Source of the DNA: Halomonas smyrnensis AAD6
GTDB taxonomy: Bacteria; Pseudomonadota; Gammaproteobacteria; Pseudomonadales; Halomonadaceae
Direction of reading: 5' to 3'
Length of the DNA stretch: 64,000 nucleotides
NCBI RefSeq assembly: GCF_000265245.1
Contig: NZ_AJKS02000001.1
Coordinates: 310,001-374,000 of the forward strand
The translations under genes were made by a program, and so were the position numbers. This document shows, in pieces, positions 1-9,581 of this stretch (positions are counted from its first letter, which is position 1; each line of letters begins with the position of its first letter). Below the pieces are notes generated by a model that made no database searches, was not told the DNA's origin, and saw nothing but the letters and a program-made list of their open reading frames with translations.

Positions 1-27
1 TTCACTCCGCCAAGGACATCGTGGAAC

Positions 28-2505
28 ATGGCCAATCGACCCTCCCGGACGGCCCTGGCAGGTCTGGCGACCTCGAGCCTGATCATTGCCGTCCCCGTGC
101 TGGCGGCGCCCCCCGAGCCGCTGCCCGCCGATCAACTGGACTGGCAGCCCTGGGGCGCCGACCGGCCGGCCGACGCCGTGTGCCGCGGGCGCTACGTGAT
201 GCCCGATTATCGCCTCGCGCCGCCGCCCGAGGGGCAGGTCTCCAGCGAGGCCGACAGCGGCGAATACGGCGCCGAGGGCGAGACCCGGCTCAGCGGCGAG
301 GTGGTGCTGCGCCGCGGCGATACCCAGCTCGAGGCGCCGCGGGTCAATCTGCCGGCGTCCCGCGACCGGGTGCAGGCCGAAGGCCCGGTGGCGCTGCGCG
401 ACCGGAACCTGCTGGTGCGCGGCGACGCCGCCGAATTCTCGCTGGAAAGCGATGCGGCAAGCATCGATACCGCCCACTACGTGGCCCACGAACAGCGCCT
501 GCGCGGCGATGCGGTGCGTCTGGCGCGGCTCGAGGACGGCCGCTACCGGCTGCGCGAGGCCAGCTTCACCACCTGCGAGCCCGGCAACGAGCTGTGGCGC
601 CTGGTCGGCAACGACATCCTGCTGGACCGCGAGAGCGGCTTCGGCACCGCCAAGCACGCCCGCCTCGAGGTCGGCCATGTGCCGGTGTTCTACTGGCCCT
701 GGGTGCGCTTCCCCATCGACGACCGCCGCCAGACCGGCTTCCTGTGGCCGACGATCGGTGCGACCGGCAGCGGGCTCGACTATTCCCAGCCCTTCTACTG
801 GAACATCGCCCCCGATCAGGACGCGACCATCACCCCGCGCTGGATCAGCGATCGTGGCCTGCTGATGGGCGGTCAGTATCGCTATCTCTTCCCGTCCGAC
901 GCCGGCACCATCGAGGGTGCCTATATCGCCGACGACAAGAGTGCCGGGGACGAGGCCTCGGACTATTCGGACCTCGAGAACGGCGACGAACGCTGGTACC
1001 TGGACTTCCGCCATGCCGGCCGTTTCGATGAGCGCACCGACTATCGACTGCGCTACGGCGCGGCCAGTGACGGCGCCTACTTCGACGACTTCGGCCGCGA
1101 CTTCGCCGAGCAGGACACCGATCACATGTCGCGGCTGGCCCAGCTCGATTACCGTGGCGACGTCTGGCAGCTGCAGGCTAAGGCCCAGGGCTACCAGCAG
1201 CTCGACGACCCGCTGGATCAGGACGACAAGCCCTTCTATCGTCTGCCGAGCCTCGATGCCCAGGCGAGCTGGTCCCAGGACGGCGGCTTCTATCAGGAGT
1301 GGAGCTCCAACCTGACCTACTTCTGGCGCGACGTGGATACGGACGACGACGGCTGGTATGACTTCAAGGACAGTCGTCGGCAGATCCCGGAACGCGAGGC
1401 GGCCAACGGCACCCGGCTCAGGCTGGACCCTGCCGTGGGCTGGCGCTTCGACCAGAGCTGGGGCTACCTCGAGCCCCGCGTCGAGCTGGCCCACCGCTCC
1501 TACGACCTGGACTACGACAATCGCGAGACCGATCGCGGCGACACGCCGTCGCTGACCGTGCCGGTGACCTCCGTCGACGGCGGCCTGGTGTTCGAGCGCG
1601 ACCTGAGCCTCGGCGGCGGCGACTACCGCCAGACCCTGGAGCCGCGGCTCAACTACGCCTACGTGCCGGCCGAGGACCAGACCGACTTCCCGGACTTCGA
1701 CACCGGCGAGCGCAACTTCTCCTGGAACCAGCTGTGGTCGCCGGACCGCTTCTCCGGCGGCGACCGGGTGGGCGATCTCAATCGCCTGTCCTACGGCGTC
1801 GAGAGCCGCCTGCTGGAAGACGAGAGCGGCCGCGAGCGGCTGTCGCTGGGCCTCGGCCAGGCGTTCTACTTCGAGGATCGCCACATCGACATGGACGGCG
1901 ATCCCGATACCCTGCCGTCGGACGAGGATTCCTACGACTACTACGCCGCCACCCGCGACCGCTCGCCGCTGGTCACGCGCCTGAACTGGCGGCTGAGCGA
2001 CGAGTGGAGCACGCGCTGGCAGTGGCTCTACGACGATCACCGCTCGCGCACCGAGAGCGCGAGCTGGGATCTGCAGTACCGCTCCGACGCCGGTCACGTG
2101 CTCAACCTCGGCTATCGCTGGCAGATCGAGGGCTTCGACGTTTCCGAGGACGACGCCGAAGACAGGCTCGGCTACAACCGTGAGGAGTTCGATGTCTCCG
2201 GGGCGCTGAAGATCGGGCCGCAGTTCGACCTGATCGGCCGCTACGTCTACGACAATACCAACGATCGCAGCCTCGAGCAGATGGCGGGTGTGCAGTGGAA
2301 CGACTGCTGCTATGGTCTGCAGCTGGTGTGGCGCGAGTGGATCGACGACGAGGACACCGCGAACACCATCGACGACGACACCACCGATCGCGGGTTCTTC
2401 CTGCGCTTCGTGTTCAAGGGCCTTGGCGGCGTCGGCGGCGAGGCGGCGAGCTACTTCGACGGCGCCGTGCCGGGCTATCGCGGCACCGACTTCAGCGTGC
2501 GTTGA
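28..2505 (+). CDS. lptD: LPS-assembly protein LptD
   Basis: Outer-membrane component of the lipopolysaccharide translocon; with the lipoprotein LptE it inserts LPS into the outer leaflet. The 825-residue product starts at the first ATG of the window with a signal peptide (residues 1 to about 26, ending VLA). An LptA-like jelly roll (about 60-210) is followed by a long beta barrel of alternating polar and aromatic residues. Cys52, Cys183 and the adjacent Cys760-Cys761 match the four cysteines that form the inter-domain disulfides in E. coli LptD. It heads the lptD-surA-pdxA-rsmA-apaGH run common in gammaproteobacteria, 89 nt ahead of surA. Its promoter lies outside the window. Confidence 0.96.
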   Translation: MANRPSRTALAGLATSSLIIAVPVLAAPPEPLPADQLDWQPWGADRPADAVCRGRYVMPDYRLAPPPEGQVSSEADSGEYGAEGETRLSGEVVLRRGDTQLEAPRVNLPASRDRVQAEGPVALRDRNLLVRGDAAEFSLESDAASIDTAHYVAHEQRLRGDAVRLARLEDGRYRLREASFTTCEPGNELWRLVGNDILLDRESGFGTAKHARLEVGHVPVFYWPWVRFPIDDRRQTGFLWPTIGATGSGLDYSQPFYWNIAPDQDATITPRWISDRGLLMGGQYRYLFPSDAGTIEGAYIADDKSAGDEASDYSDLENGDERWYLDFRHAGRFDERTDYRLRYGAASDGAYFDDFGRDFAEQDTDHMSRLAQLDYRGDVWQLQAKAQGYQQLDDPLDQDDKPFYRLPSLDAQASWSQDGGFYQEWSSNLTYFWRDVDTDDDGWYDFKDSRRQIPEREAANGTRLRLDPAVGWRFDQSWGYLEPRVELAHRSYDLDYDNRETDRGDTPSLTVPVTSVDGGLVFERDLSLGGGDYRQTLEPRLNYAYVPAEDQTDFPDFDTGERNFSWNQLWSPDRFSGGDRVGDLNRLSYGVESRLLEDESGRERLSLGLGQAFYFEDRHIDMDGDPDTLPSDEDSYDYYAATRDRSPLVTRLNWRLSDEWSTRWQWLYDDHRSRTESASWDLQYRSDAGHVLNLGYRWQIEGFDVSEDDAEDRLGYNREEFDVSGALKIGPQFDLIGRYVYDNTNDRSLEQMAGVQWNDCCYGLQLVWREWIDDEDTANTIDDDTTDRGFFLRFVFKGLGGVGGEAASYFDGAVPGYRGTDFSVR

Positions 2506-2594
2506 GCCGCGGCGACATCCCTGTCCGACGCTCCGTCGCGGCCGCTCGCCGGCCGCGACGAGACATTCGATATTGAACGAGAGGAAACACCGAC

Positions 2595-3233
2595 ATGCGC
2601 AGCCGACACTTCGCCACCCTGCTGCTGGCCCTGACGCTGGGGGCCGCGCCCCTGACCGGGCTGGCCCAGGCGCGTGAGCCCCTGGACCGTATCGTGGCGG
2701 TGGTCAACGACGGCGCCATCATGGCCTCGCAGCTCGAGGATCGCTTCGTCCAGACCAAGCGCCAGCTGAATACCCAGGGCGTCGACCTGCCGCCGGACCG
2801 GGTGCTGCGCGAGCAGATCCTCGACCGCCTGGTGGTCGAGGAGATCCAGCTGCAGATGGCCCGCGAGGCCAATCTCAGCGTCGACGACACCGAGCTCAAC
2901 CGTCAGGTGCGCGCCATCGCCCAGAGCAACAACATGACGCTGGACCAGTTCGCTGATGCCCTGGAGGCCGACGGCCTGTCGCTCGGCGTGGTGCGTGACC
3001 AGGTCCGCCGCGAGCTGCTGATGCGCGAGCTCCAGCAGCGTCGCGTCGGCGGCCGGGTCAGCCTCTCCGAGCGCGAGGTCGACCGCTTCATCGAACAGCA
3101 GGGCGGCAACATGAGCCGCGACCAGGCGCGCCAGGCGCTGTTCCAGCGCAAGGCCAACGACGAGATGGAAGACTGGGTCCAGGAGATCCGCAGCGACGCC
3201 TTCGTCGACGAGCGCCTCGAGCCGAACGCATGA
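2595..3233 (+). CDS. surA: SurA-like periplasmic chaperone lacking both PPIase domains
   Basis: Periplasmic chaperone for outer-membrane proteins such as LptD, its neighbour. A signal peptide spans residues 1-26 (ends AQA). Residues about 29-165 are a SurA N-terminal domain (RIVAVVNDGAIMASQLE, then the helical core). The chain then passes directly, near residue 165, into the family's C-terminal helix (ALFQRKANDEMEDWVQEIR, about 179-197). The two parvulin domains that lie between these parts in E. coli SurA (about 430 residues) are absent, giving 212 residues. The frame is open and the stop overlaps pdxA by 4 nt, so this is an intact short form and not a frameshift. In E. coli the chaperone activity lies in the retained N- and C-terminal parts. 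Any prolyl isomerase role is presumably lost. Confidence 0.9.
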   Translation: MRSRHFATLLLALTLGAAPLTGLAQAREPLDRIVAVVNDGAIMASQLEDRFVQTKRQLNTQGVDLPPDRVLREQILDRLVVEEIQLQMAREANLSVDDTELNRQVRAIAQSNNMTLDQFADALEADGLSLGVVRDQVRRELLMRELQQRRVGGRVSLSEREVDRFIEQQGGNMSRDQARQALFQRKANDEMEDWVQEIRSDAFVDERLEPNA

Positions 3234-4285
3234 GCGACGCGCCCGTCATCGCCCTGACCACCGGCGAGCCGGCCGGCATCGGCCCCGAGCTCGCGGTGAT
3301 GCTGGCGACCGACGGCGCCACCGGCGCGGCCCCGGGGCATCGCCGGGTGGCGGTGGGCGACCCCGGACTGATCGCCGAACGGGCCGAGGCCCTGGGGCGG
3401 GCGCTCGAGATCGTCGAGCTGGCGCCGGGCGAGCCGGTACCCGAGAGCCGGCCCGGCAGCCTGCACGTGTGGCCGGTGGCGCTCGCCGCCCCGAGCCGGC
3501 CCGGGGTGCTCGACGTGCGCAACGGCGACTACGTGCTCGAGACCCTGGACCGCGCCGTCGCCGGCTGCCGGGCGGGCGAGGCCGCGGGGATCGTCACCGC
3601 GCCGCTGCACAAGGCGGTGATCCGCGAGGCCGGCCACGCCGACTTCACCGGCCACACCGAATACCTGCGCGACGCCTGCGGCGTCGACGAGGTGGTGATG
3701 ATGCTCGCCACCGACCGCGCCCTGCACGCCGCCGGCGCCGACTGGCAGGGCCCGCGGGTGCTGCGCGTGGCGCTCGCCACCACCCACCTGCCGCTGCGCG
3801 AGGTGAGCGACGCGGTGACGCCCGAGCGGCTGGCGCGCATCCTGCGCCTCCTCGACGCCGACCTGCGCCGCTGGTTCGGCCTGGCCGCGCCGCGCATCGC
3901 CGTCTGCGGCCTCAATCCCCACGCCGGGGAGGGCGGCCACCTCGGCCGCGAGGAGCTCGAGGTGATCGCGCCGACGCTCGAGGCGCTGCGTCGCGAGGGC
4001 CTGGCCCTTGACGGGCCGCTGCCGGCGGATACCCTGTTCACCCCGCGCCACCTGGCCGAGGCCGACGCCGTGCTGGCGATGTATCATGACCAGGGCCTGC
4101 CGGTGCTCAAGTATGCCGGCTTCGGCCGCGCCGCCAACATCACCCTGGGCCTGCCGCTGGTGCGCACCTCGGTGGACCACGGCACCGCCCTCGACCTGGC
4201 CGGCAGCGGCCGCGCCGATCCCGGCAGCCTGGCGGTGGCCGAGGCGCTGGCCGCCGACATGGCCCGCCGCGCCGCTCGTGACTGA
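3230..4285 (+). CDS. pdxA: 4-hydroxythreonine-4-phosphate dehydrogenase PdxA
   Basis: Cytosolic NAD-dependent enzyme of pyridoxal 5'-phosphate synthesis; oxidises 4-phosphohydroxy-threonine, which decarboxylates and is passed to PdxJ. The 351-residue protein has the family's TTGEPAGIGPE start (10-20), the TAPLHK segment (123-128) and three metal-binding histidines: His186 (TTHLPL), His231 (NPHAGEGG) and His286 (HDQG). Length is somewhat above the usual 330. Its ATG overlaps the surA stop (ATGA), pointing to coupled translation. rsmA follows after 37 nt. Confidence 0.96.
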   Translation: MSDAPVIALTTGEPAGIGPELAVMLATDGATGAAPGHRRVAVGDPGLIAERAEALGRALEIVELAPGEPVPESRPGSLHVWPVALAAPSRPGVLDVRNGDYVLETLDRAVAGCRAGEAAGIVTAPLHKAVIREAGHADFTGHTEYLRDACGVDEVVMMLATDRALHAAGADWQGPRVLRVALATTHLPLREVSDAVTPERLARILRLLDADLRRWFGLAAPRIAVCGLNPHAGEGGHLGREELEVIAPTLEALRREGLALDGPLPADTLFTPRHLAEADAVLAMYHDQGLPVLKYAGFGRAANITLGLPLVRTSVDHGTALDLAGSGRADPGSLAVAEALAADMARRAARD

Positions 4286-4322
4286 GCGCGGCATCCCCGA
4301 TTCGAACAGAAGGACAGACCGC

Positions 4323-5135
4323 ATGGCATCCCGCCCCCAGGGTCATCGCGCCCGCAAGCGCTTCGGCCAGAACTTCCTGCGCGACCCCGGCATCATCTCG
4401 CGGCTGGTACGCGCCATCGGCGCCCGCCCCGGCGAGCGACTGGTGGAGATCGGTCCCGGTCAGGGCGCCCTGACCGAGCCGCTGCTGGACGCGGCGGGCG
4501 GCCATCTCGAGGTCATCGAGCTCGACCGCGACCTGATTCCCGGGCTGCGCGTGCAGTTCTTCGACCAGCCGGGCTTCGTGATCCACGAGGGCGACGCGCT
4601 CAAGTTCGACTTCCGCGAGCTGCGCGGCGAGGGCCCGGCGCTGCGGGTGGTAGGCAACCTGCCCTACAACATCTCCACGCCGCTGATCTCCCATCTGCTT
4701 CAGGCCGGCGACGCCGTGGCCGACATGCACTTCATGCTGCAGAAGGAGGTCGTCGACCGCCTGGCGGCGCCGCCCGGCGGCGGCGATCGCGGTCGCCTCT
4801 CGGTGCTGGCCCAGTACTACTGCACGGTCGAGTCGCTGTTCATCGTGCCGCCGGAGTCCTTCGTGCCGCGGCCCAAGGTGGACTCGGCCATCGTGCGCCT
4901 GACGCCCCGCGCCGAGCGGCCGGACGTCGCCCGCGACGAGACGCTGCTGTTCGAGGTGGTGCGCGAGGCCTTCGCCCAGCGCCGCAAGACGCTGCGCAAC
5001 AACCTCAAGGGGCGGATCGACGCCGCGGCCCTCGAGGCGCTCGGCATCGAGCCGAGCCGGCGCCCCCAGACCCTGAGCGTGGCGGAGTTCGTGCGCATCG
5101 CCAATCACCTGGCCGAGGAGGGCGGCAGCGCATGA
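4323..5135 (+). CDS. rsmA: 16S rRNA (adenine1518/1519-N6) dimethyltransferase RsmA
   Basis: Dimethylates two adjacent adenines in the 3' terminal hairpin of 16S rRNA late in small-subunit assembly, using S-adenosylmethionine. The 270-residue product has the KRFGQNFL start (12-19), SAM-binding motif I EIGPGQGALT (42-51) and the catalytic NLPY (112-115). The ATG at 4323 follows GAAGGACAG and matches the usual N-terminus; the frame is open further upstream but that part overlaps pdxA in another frame. apaG overlaps its end by 4 nt. Confidence 0.96.
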   Translation: MASRPQGHRARKRFGQNFLRDPGIISRLVRAIGARPGERLVEIGPGQGALTEPLLDAAGGHLEVIELDRDLIPGLRVQFFDQPGFVIHEGDALKFDFRELRGEGPALRVVGNLPYNISTPLISHLLQAGDAVADMHFMLQKEVVDRLAAPPGGGDRGRLSVLAQYYCTVESLFIVPPESFVPRPKVDSAIVRLTPRAERPDVARDETLLFEVVREAFAQRRKTLRNNLKGRIDAAALEALGIEPSRRPQTLSVAEFVRIANHLAEEGGSA

Positions 5136-5521
5136 CGGCAACGGCCCTGGGCGACGAGATCCGCGTGGACGTGGAGCCGGCCTTCCAGGCGGACGAGTCC
5201 GCCCCCGAGGAAGAGCGCTTCGTGTTCAGCTATACCATCACCGTGCACAACCACTCCGGCCACAGCATGCAGCTCCTGGCGCGCCACTGGAAGATCACCC
5301 AGAGCAGCGGCGAGACCCAGGAGGTGCGCGGCAAGGGCGTGGTCGGCCAGCAGCCGCTGATCGGCCCCGGCCAGACCTTCCGCTACACCAGCCGGGCGAT
5401 CCTCGATGGGCCGGTGGGCGTGATGGAAGGCGCCTTCACCTGCGTCGACACCGCCACCCAGCGCCCCTTCGAGGTGGCCGTCGCCCCCTTCCGGCTGGCC
5501 GGGCCCAACCAGGTGCACTGA
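5132..5521 (+). CDS. apaG: ApaG (CO2+/MG2+ efflux-type domain protein)
   Basis: Small protein of 129 residues that is almost entirely one ApaG domain, an FN3-like beta sandwich (FVFSYTITVHNHSG, then RHWKIT, then QPLIGPGQTFRYTS). Its molecular role is not settled. It is regularly encoded between rsmA and apaH in proteobacteria, as here, and overlaps rsmA by 4 nt. apaH starts 56 nt downstream. Confidence 0.95.
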   Translation: MTATALGDEIRVDVEPAFQADESAPEEERFVFSYTITVHNHSGHSMQLLARHWKITQSSGETQEVRGKGVVGQQPLIGPGQTFRYTSRAILDGPVGVMEGAFTCVDTATQRPFEVAVAPFRLAGPNQVH

Positions 5522-5577
5522 GGCGCTCGGCGAGCGCCGGTGCCCCCGATGTTTCAACGAGACCGCGAGGACGCGCC

Positions 5578-6384
5578 ATGACCACCTACGCCGTCGGCGA
5601 TCTCCAGGGCTGTCACGAGGAATTCGTGGCCCTGCTCGAGCGCCTCGACTTCGATCCGCGCCGCGACCGGCTGTGGCTGGCCGGCGATCTGGTCAACCGC
5701 GGCCGCGGCTCGCTGGCCTGTCTGCGCGAGGTCATGGCCCTGGGCGACGCCGCCCGGGTGGTGCTGGGCAATCACGACCTGCACCTGCTGGCGGTGGCCC
5801 GCGGCGGTGCGCGGATCAAGCGCAAGGACACCCTCGACGCCATCCTCGCCGCGCCGGATCGCGAGCGCGTGCTCGACTGGCTGCAGAGTCGTCCGCTGGT
5901 GGTGCGCGACGGCGAGACCCTGATGAGCCACGCCGGCCTGCCGCCCCAGTGGGCGCTGGAGCGGGCCGAACCGCTGGCCGCCGAGGTGGCCGAGCGGCTC
6001 GGCGGCGAGCGTGCCGGCGCCTTCCTCGAACAGATGTACGGCAACGAGCCGGCCCGCTGGCGTGACGACCTGGACGGCCTCGATCGGCTGCGGGCGATCG
6101 TCAACACCTTCACCCGCATGCGCTTCATCGCCGCCGACGGCCGCCTGGACTTCAGCGCCAAGGAAGGGCTCGACAGCGCGCCGTCGGGCTTCGCGCCCTG
6201 GTTCCAGTATGCCCGCGACGACGATCCGCGGCTGCTCTTCGGCCACTGGGCGGCGCTCGAGGGCGAGACCCCGGGCAGCCGGGTGCGGGCCGAGGCGCTG
6301 GATACCGGCTGCGTCTGGGGCGGGGCGCTGACCGCCCTCGACCTTGCGAGCGGCGCCCGCATCAGCGTGCCCAGCCGCCACTGA
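5578..6384 (+). CDS. apaH: Symmetrical bis(5'-nucleosyl)-tetraphosphatase ApaH
   Basis: Cleaves diadenosine tetraphosphate to two ADP and also removes Np4A-type RNA caps in E. coli. The 268-residue protein has the metallophosphatase signatures GDLQGCH (7-13), GDLVNRG (37-43) and GNHDLHL (64-70). These supply the ligands of the two-metal site. It sits between apaG and glpE in a tightly packed co-directional run. Length and order are ordinary. Confidence 0.96.
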   Translation: MTTYAVGDLQGCHEEFVALLERLDFDPRRDRLWLAGDLVNRGRGSLACLREVMALGDAARVVLGNHDLHLLAVARGGARIKRKDTLDAILAAPDRERVLDWLQSRPLVVRDGETLMSHAGLPPQWALERAEPLAAEVAERLGGERAGAFLEQMYGNEPARWRDDLDGLDRLRAIVNTFTRMRFIAADGRLDFSAKEGLDSAPSGFAPWFQYARDDDPRLLFGHWAALEGETPGSRVRAEALDTGCVWGGALTALDLASGARISVPSRH

Positions 6385-6423
6385 CTCTAGCCCTTCCTTC
6401 CTCTTTCGTTCCCTGGAGATCCG

Positions 6424-6744
6424 ATGAGCTTCCAGCACTTGGACATTCCGACCCTGGCCGAATGGCTCGACGCCGGCTCGCCGCTGACCCTGGTCGACAT
6501 CCGCGACCCGGCGAGCTTCGCCGCCGGCCATATCCCCGGCTGCCGCCACCTGGACAACGACAGCGTCACGGCCCTGCTGGCCGAGGCGCCCCGCGAGACG
6601 CCGCTGGTGGTGGTCTGCTACCACGGCCACTCCAGCCAGCAGGCCGCGGCCTGGCTGGCCGGCCAGGGCTTCGAGACGGTCTACAGCCTCGACGGCGGCT
6701 TCACCGACTGGCAGCACCGCCTGCCCGAGCGGGTGGAGGCCTGA
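6424..6744 (+). CDS. glpE: Thiosulfate sulfurtransferase GlpE (single rhodanese domain)
   Basis: One-domain rhodanese of 106 residues that moves a sulfane sulfur from thiosulfate to a thiophilic acceptor. The active-site loop CYHGHSS begins at Cys65, which would carry the persulfide. [16 protein letters not shown] (24-39) is the typical rhodanese front half. GGAGAT lies just before the ATG as ribosome binding site. cca begins 2 nt after its stop, so the two are probably co-translated. Confidence 0.93.
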   Translation: MSFQHLDIPTLAEWLDAGSPLTLVDIRDPASFAAGHIPGCRHLDNDSVTALLAEAPRETPLVVVCYHGHSSQQAAAWLAGQGFETVYSLDGGFTDWQHRLPERVEA

Positions 6745-6746
6745 GC

Positions 6747-7889
6747 ATGGCGACCCGCGACGCCCGCCTCGATGGCCTGACCGTCTATCGGGTCGGCGGC
6801 GCCGTGCGCGACGCCCGGCTGGGCTGGCCGGTCACCGACGTCGACTGGGTGGTGGTCGGCGCCACGCCCGAGGCCATGACCCGGCGCGGCTTCCGCGCCG
6901 TGGGCCGCGACTTCCCGGTGTTCCTGCATCCGAAGACCCAGGAGGAGTTCGCCCTGGCGCGCACCGAGCGCAAGGCCGGCCACGGCTACACCGGCTTCGA
7001 GGTGCACGCCAGCCCCGAGGTCAGCCTGGAGCAGGACCTGGTGCGCCGCGACCTGACCATCAACGCCATGGCCGAGACCCCCGAGGGCGAACTGGTCGAC
7101 CCCTACGGCGGGCTTCACGATCTCGAGGCCCGGGTGCTGCGCCACGTCTCGCCGGCCTTCGTCGAGGACCCGCTGCGGGTGCTGCGCACGGCGCGTTTCC
7201 TGGCCCGCTACGCCGGGCTCGGCTTCGTGATCGCCCCGGCCACCCGCGAGCTGATGCGCCGGCTGGCGGAGAGCGGGGAGCTCGGCCACCTGGTGGCCGA
7301 GCGCGTCTGGACCGAGACCGAGAAGGCGCTGGGCGAGCCCTGGCCGGACGTCTACTTCCAGGCCCTGCACGACTGCGGCGCCCTGGCGGCGCTGATGCCG
7401 GAGCTGGCGGCGGACGCCGCGGCGCTGGACGAGGCGCTGGGGCGGCTGGCGCGGCTGCCCGAAGACATCGCCGACGAGCAGGCGCCGCACTGGCGCTGGG
7501 CGCGGCTGGTCGAGCATCTCGAGGCCGAGGCCCGCGAGCGCCTGGCCGAGCGCCTGAAGCTGCCCCGGTTGCCGCGCCGGCTGGGCGGTCAGGCGGCGGC
7601 GACGCGCCGGCTGATCGCCGAGGCGCGGTCGGGCGAGCTGGACGGGGCGCGGGTGATGGCCTGGCTCGATGGCATCAATGCCTGGCGACAGGGCGAGCGG
7701 GTGGCCTCGCTGATCAGCCTGGTGAGCATGGAAGACGCGCGTCTGGCCGAGGACCTGGCCGTGGCCTGGCGCCTGGCGGGGCAGATCCTGCCCCGCGGGC
7801 TCGTCGAGGAGGGCTATCAGGGCCGCGAGCTGGGCGAGGAACTGGCCCGGCGGCGCCGGGCCGCCATCGATGAGGTGCTGGCGGGCTGA
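6747..7889 (+). CDS. cca: CCA tRNA nucleotidyltransferase (no HD domain)
   Basis: Adds or repairs the CCA end of tRNAs. The 380-residue product carries the class II nucleotidyltransferase set: GGAVRD (17-22), metal aspartates in DVDWVVVG (31-38), [10 protein letters not shown] (100-109) and [12 protein letters not shown] (140-151). The C-terminal half lacks the HD phosphohydrolase domain of E. coli Cca; such short forms are known in other gammaproteobacteria. The ATG 2 nt after glpE matches the conserved N-terminus. Confidence 0.95.
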   Translation: MATRDARLDGLTVYRVGGAVRDARLGWPVTDVDWVVVGATPEAMTRRGFRAVGRDFPVFLHPKTQEEFALARTERKAGHGYTGFEVHASPEVSLEQDLVRRDLTINAMAETPEGELVDPYGGLHDLEARVLRHVSPAFVEDPLRVLRTARFLARYAGLGFVIAPATRELMRRLAESGELGHLVAERVWTETEKALGEPWPDVYFQALHDCGALAALMPELAADAAALDEALGRLARLPEDIADEQAPHWRWARLVEHLEAEARERLAERLKLPRLPRRLGGQAAATRRLIAEARSGELDGARVMAWLDGINAWRQGERVASLISLVSMEDARLAEDLAVAWRLAGQILPRGLVEEGYQGRELGEELARRRRAAIDEVLAG

Positions 7890-7916
7890 AGCCCGGGTGC
7901 CGCGGGCCGGCGCGGC

Positions 7917-8435
7917 TCAGGCGTCGAGCGGCAGGGACTTCCCGCGCCACGGGAAGTCGGCCGGCCACAGGGCCTGGTCGTCGGCCTCGAAGGCCGCCCA
8001 CAGCTCGGCGTAGCGCCGGCCGTCCTCGGGATGGCGGGCGTCGGGCAGCAGCTCCGCCAGCGGCTTCAGCACGAAGGCGTGATGACGGATCTCGGCCCGC
8101 GGCAGCGCGACGCCGTCGTGCTCGCCGGTCAGTTCGCCGACGGTGAGCAGGTCGACGTCCAGGGTGCGGGGGCTGAACTTGGGGCTGTCGGCGCGGCGGC
8201 CGTTGGCGAACTCGAGCCGCTTGCACCAGGCCTGAAGCTCGCCCACCGACCAGTCGCTGTCGAAGGCCGCGACCAGGTTGTAGAAGTTGCGGCCGTCCTC
8301 GAAGCCCACCGGTTCGCTCTCGTAGACCCGCGACAGGCGCAGGCCGTCGAAGCGCTCGGCCAGGGCGTCGAGGCAGGCGGTCAGGTGCGTCTCGCGCTCG
8401 ATGTTGCTGCCGATGCTGACGGTGACCAGGGCCAT
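7917..8435 (-). CDS. folK: 2-amino-4-hydroxy-6-hydroxymethyldihydropteridine pyrophosphokinase
   Basis: Transfers pyrophosphate from ATP to 6-hydroxymethyl-7,8-dihydropterin in folate synthesis. The 172-residue protein opens with VTVSIGSNIE and has the HPPK signature PRTLDVDLL (89-97), whose Asp93 and Asp95 bind the two Mg ions. The start is the ATG whose A is shared with the folB stop (TGATG). folB and folK thus form a two-gene folate operon reading against cca. Confidence 0.95.
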   Translation of the reverse strand: MALVTVSIGSNIERETHLTACLDALAERFDGLRLSRVYESEPVGFEDGRNFYNLVAAFDSDWSVGELQAWCKRLEFANGRRADSPKFSPRTLDVDLLTVGELTGEHDGVALPRAEIRHHAFVLKPLAELLPDARHPEDGRRYAELWAAFEADDQALWPADFPWRGKSLPLDA

Positions 8436-8797
8436 CAGGTCGCGCTCCGCTCGCCGCGCTCGATGCGCACGCCGACCGCCTTGGCGGCCGGCACCGCGCC
8501 CGGCTTGCGCAGGGTCAGGCGCACCCAGGCGATGCCGTACTCCCGACGCAGGGCGTCGACCAGGCGCTCGGCGAAGGTCTCCACCAGCTCGAAGCTGTGT
8601 TCGGCGCCGAAGCGGGCGATGCGTTCGCTGATGGCGGCATAGTCGAGGGTCCGGGCGATATCGTCGTCGGCCGCCGCGGGGCGGATGTCGGTGGCCAGCT
8701 CCAGATCCAGAACCAGGGTCTGGGTGAGGGTGCGCTCCCAGTCGTAGACGCCGATGACGGTGTCGACCTTCAGCGCTTCGATCAGTACGAGGTCCAT
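8435..8797 (-). CDS. folB: Dihydroneopterin aldolase
   Basis: Splits 7,8-dihydroneopterin to 6-hydroxymethyl-dihydropterin and glycolaldehyde, the step before FolK. The 120-residue protein has the family features: VIGVYDWER with Glu21, a central LVETFAERLV helix (71-80) and the RKPG loop with Lys98, the usual catalytic lysine. A longer in-frame extension upstream has no family similarity, so the ATG at 8797 is chosen. It lies first in a folB-folK pair divergent from plsY. Confidence 0.94.
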   Translation of the reverse strand: MDLVLIEALKVDTVIGVYDWERTLTQTLVLDLELATDIRPAAADDDIARTLDYAAISERIARFGAEHSFELVETFAERLVDALRREYGIAWVRLTLRKPGAVPAAKAVGVRIERGERSAT

Positions 8798-8946
8798 CTT
8801 GGGCTCTCCGAGCCGTGGCAAGGGGGGCGGCAGTGCCGGATTGGGCGGCGATTGTACGCGAGGCGACCGGTCGGCGACAGCGCCGACGCTGTTCCTGCGG
8901 CATCGAGGCTGGCAGAATCGGGGCACTTTCCGCTTGAGGGTCGGCC

Positions 8947-9534
8947 GTGCTGAGCCAACTCGAACTCGTGCTGCCGCTGATGGCGCTGGGCTATCTCAGT
9001 GGCACCTGGCTGGGGGCGATCACGGTGTGTCGCCTGGCCGGCCGCGGCGACCCGCGCCTGGCCGGCTCCGGCAACCCCGGTTTCTCCAACGTGCTGCGCC
9101 TGCATGGGCCGCGGCTGGCCCTGGCCACGCTGCTGGTCGATGCGGTCAAGGGCATGCCGGTGCTGTGGCTGGCCATGCTGCTGGCGCTGCCGCCCTGGGG
9201 GCAGGGGCTGGTCGGACTCGGCGTGCTGCTCGGCCACAGCTATCCGGCCTGGTATCGCTTCCGCGGCGGCAAGGCGGTGGCCAGCGCCTTCGGCGTGATG
9301 CTGGTGCTGACCCCCTGGGTGGCGCTGTGCTGCGCGACCCTGTGGTGCCTGCTGGCCTGGCGGGTGCGCACCGCGGCGGTGGCGTCGCTGGCCAGCGCCG
9401 CGCTGGCCCCGCTGGCCGCGATCTGGCTGGCGCCCGACTACGTGCCGGTGGTGATCGGCTTCACGCTGCTGGTGCTGGGGCGTCATGCGCTCAATATCCG
9501 CCAGCTGGGGCGCGGCGACGAGCCGGGGTTGTAA
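8947..9534 (+). CDS. plsY: Glycerol-3-phosphate acyltransferase PlsY
   Basis: Inner-membrane enzyme that transfers acyl groups from acyl-phosphate to glycerol 3-phosphate, the first step of phospholipid synthesis. The 195-residue protein is strongly hydrophobic with about five membrane segments. It has the glycine-rich GSGNPGFSNVLR loop (most PlsY proteins read GSGNxGATNxxR) and the YRFRGGKAVA loop. The start is GTG at 8947. It is divergent from folB and convergent with tsaD, with a terminator and a tandem tsaD-tail array between. Confidence 0.93.
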   Translation: MLSQLELVLPLMALGYLSGTWLGAITVCRLAGRGDPRLAGSGNPGFSNVLRLHGPRLALATLLVDAVKGMPVLWLAMLLALPPWGQGLVGLGVLLGHSYPAWYRFRGGKAVASAFGVMLVLTPWVALCCATLWCLLAWRVRTAAVASLASAALAPLAAIWLAPDYVPVVIGFTLLVLGRHALNIRQLGRGDEPGL

Positions 9535-9581
9535 GTCGTCAGCGCGAAGAGCGGCGCTTCGCGCCCGGACGCTGGAAGAAC

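Noticed and set aside
3230..3233. Frameshift or truncation explaining the short surA
   Set aside because: The chain ends in the family's normal C-terminal helix and the stop overlaps pdxA, so it is an in-frame internal absence.
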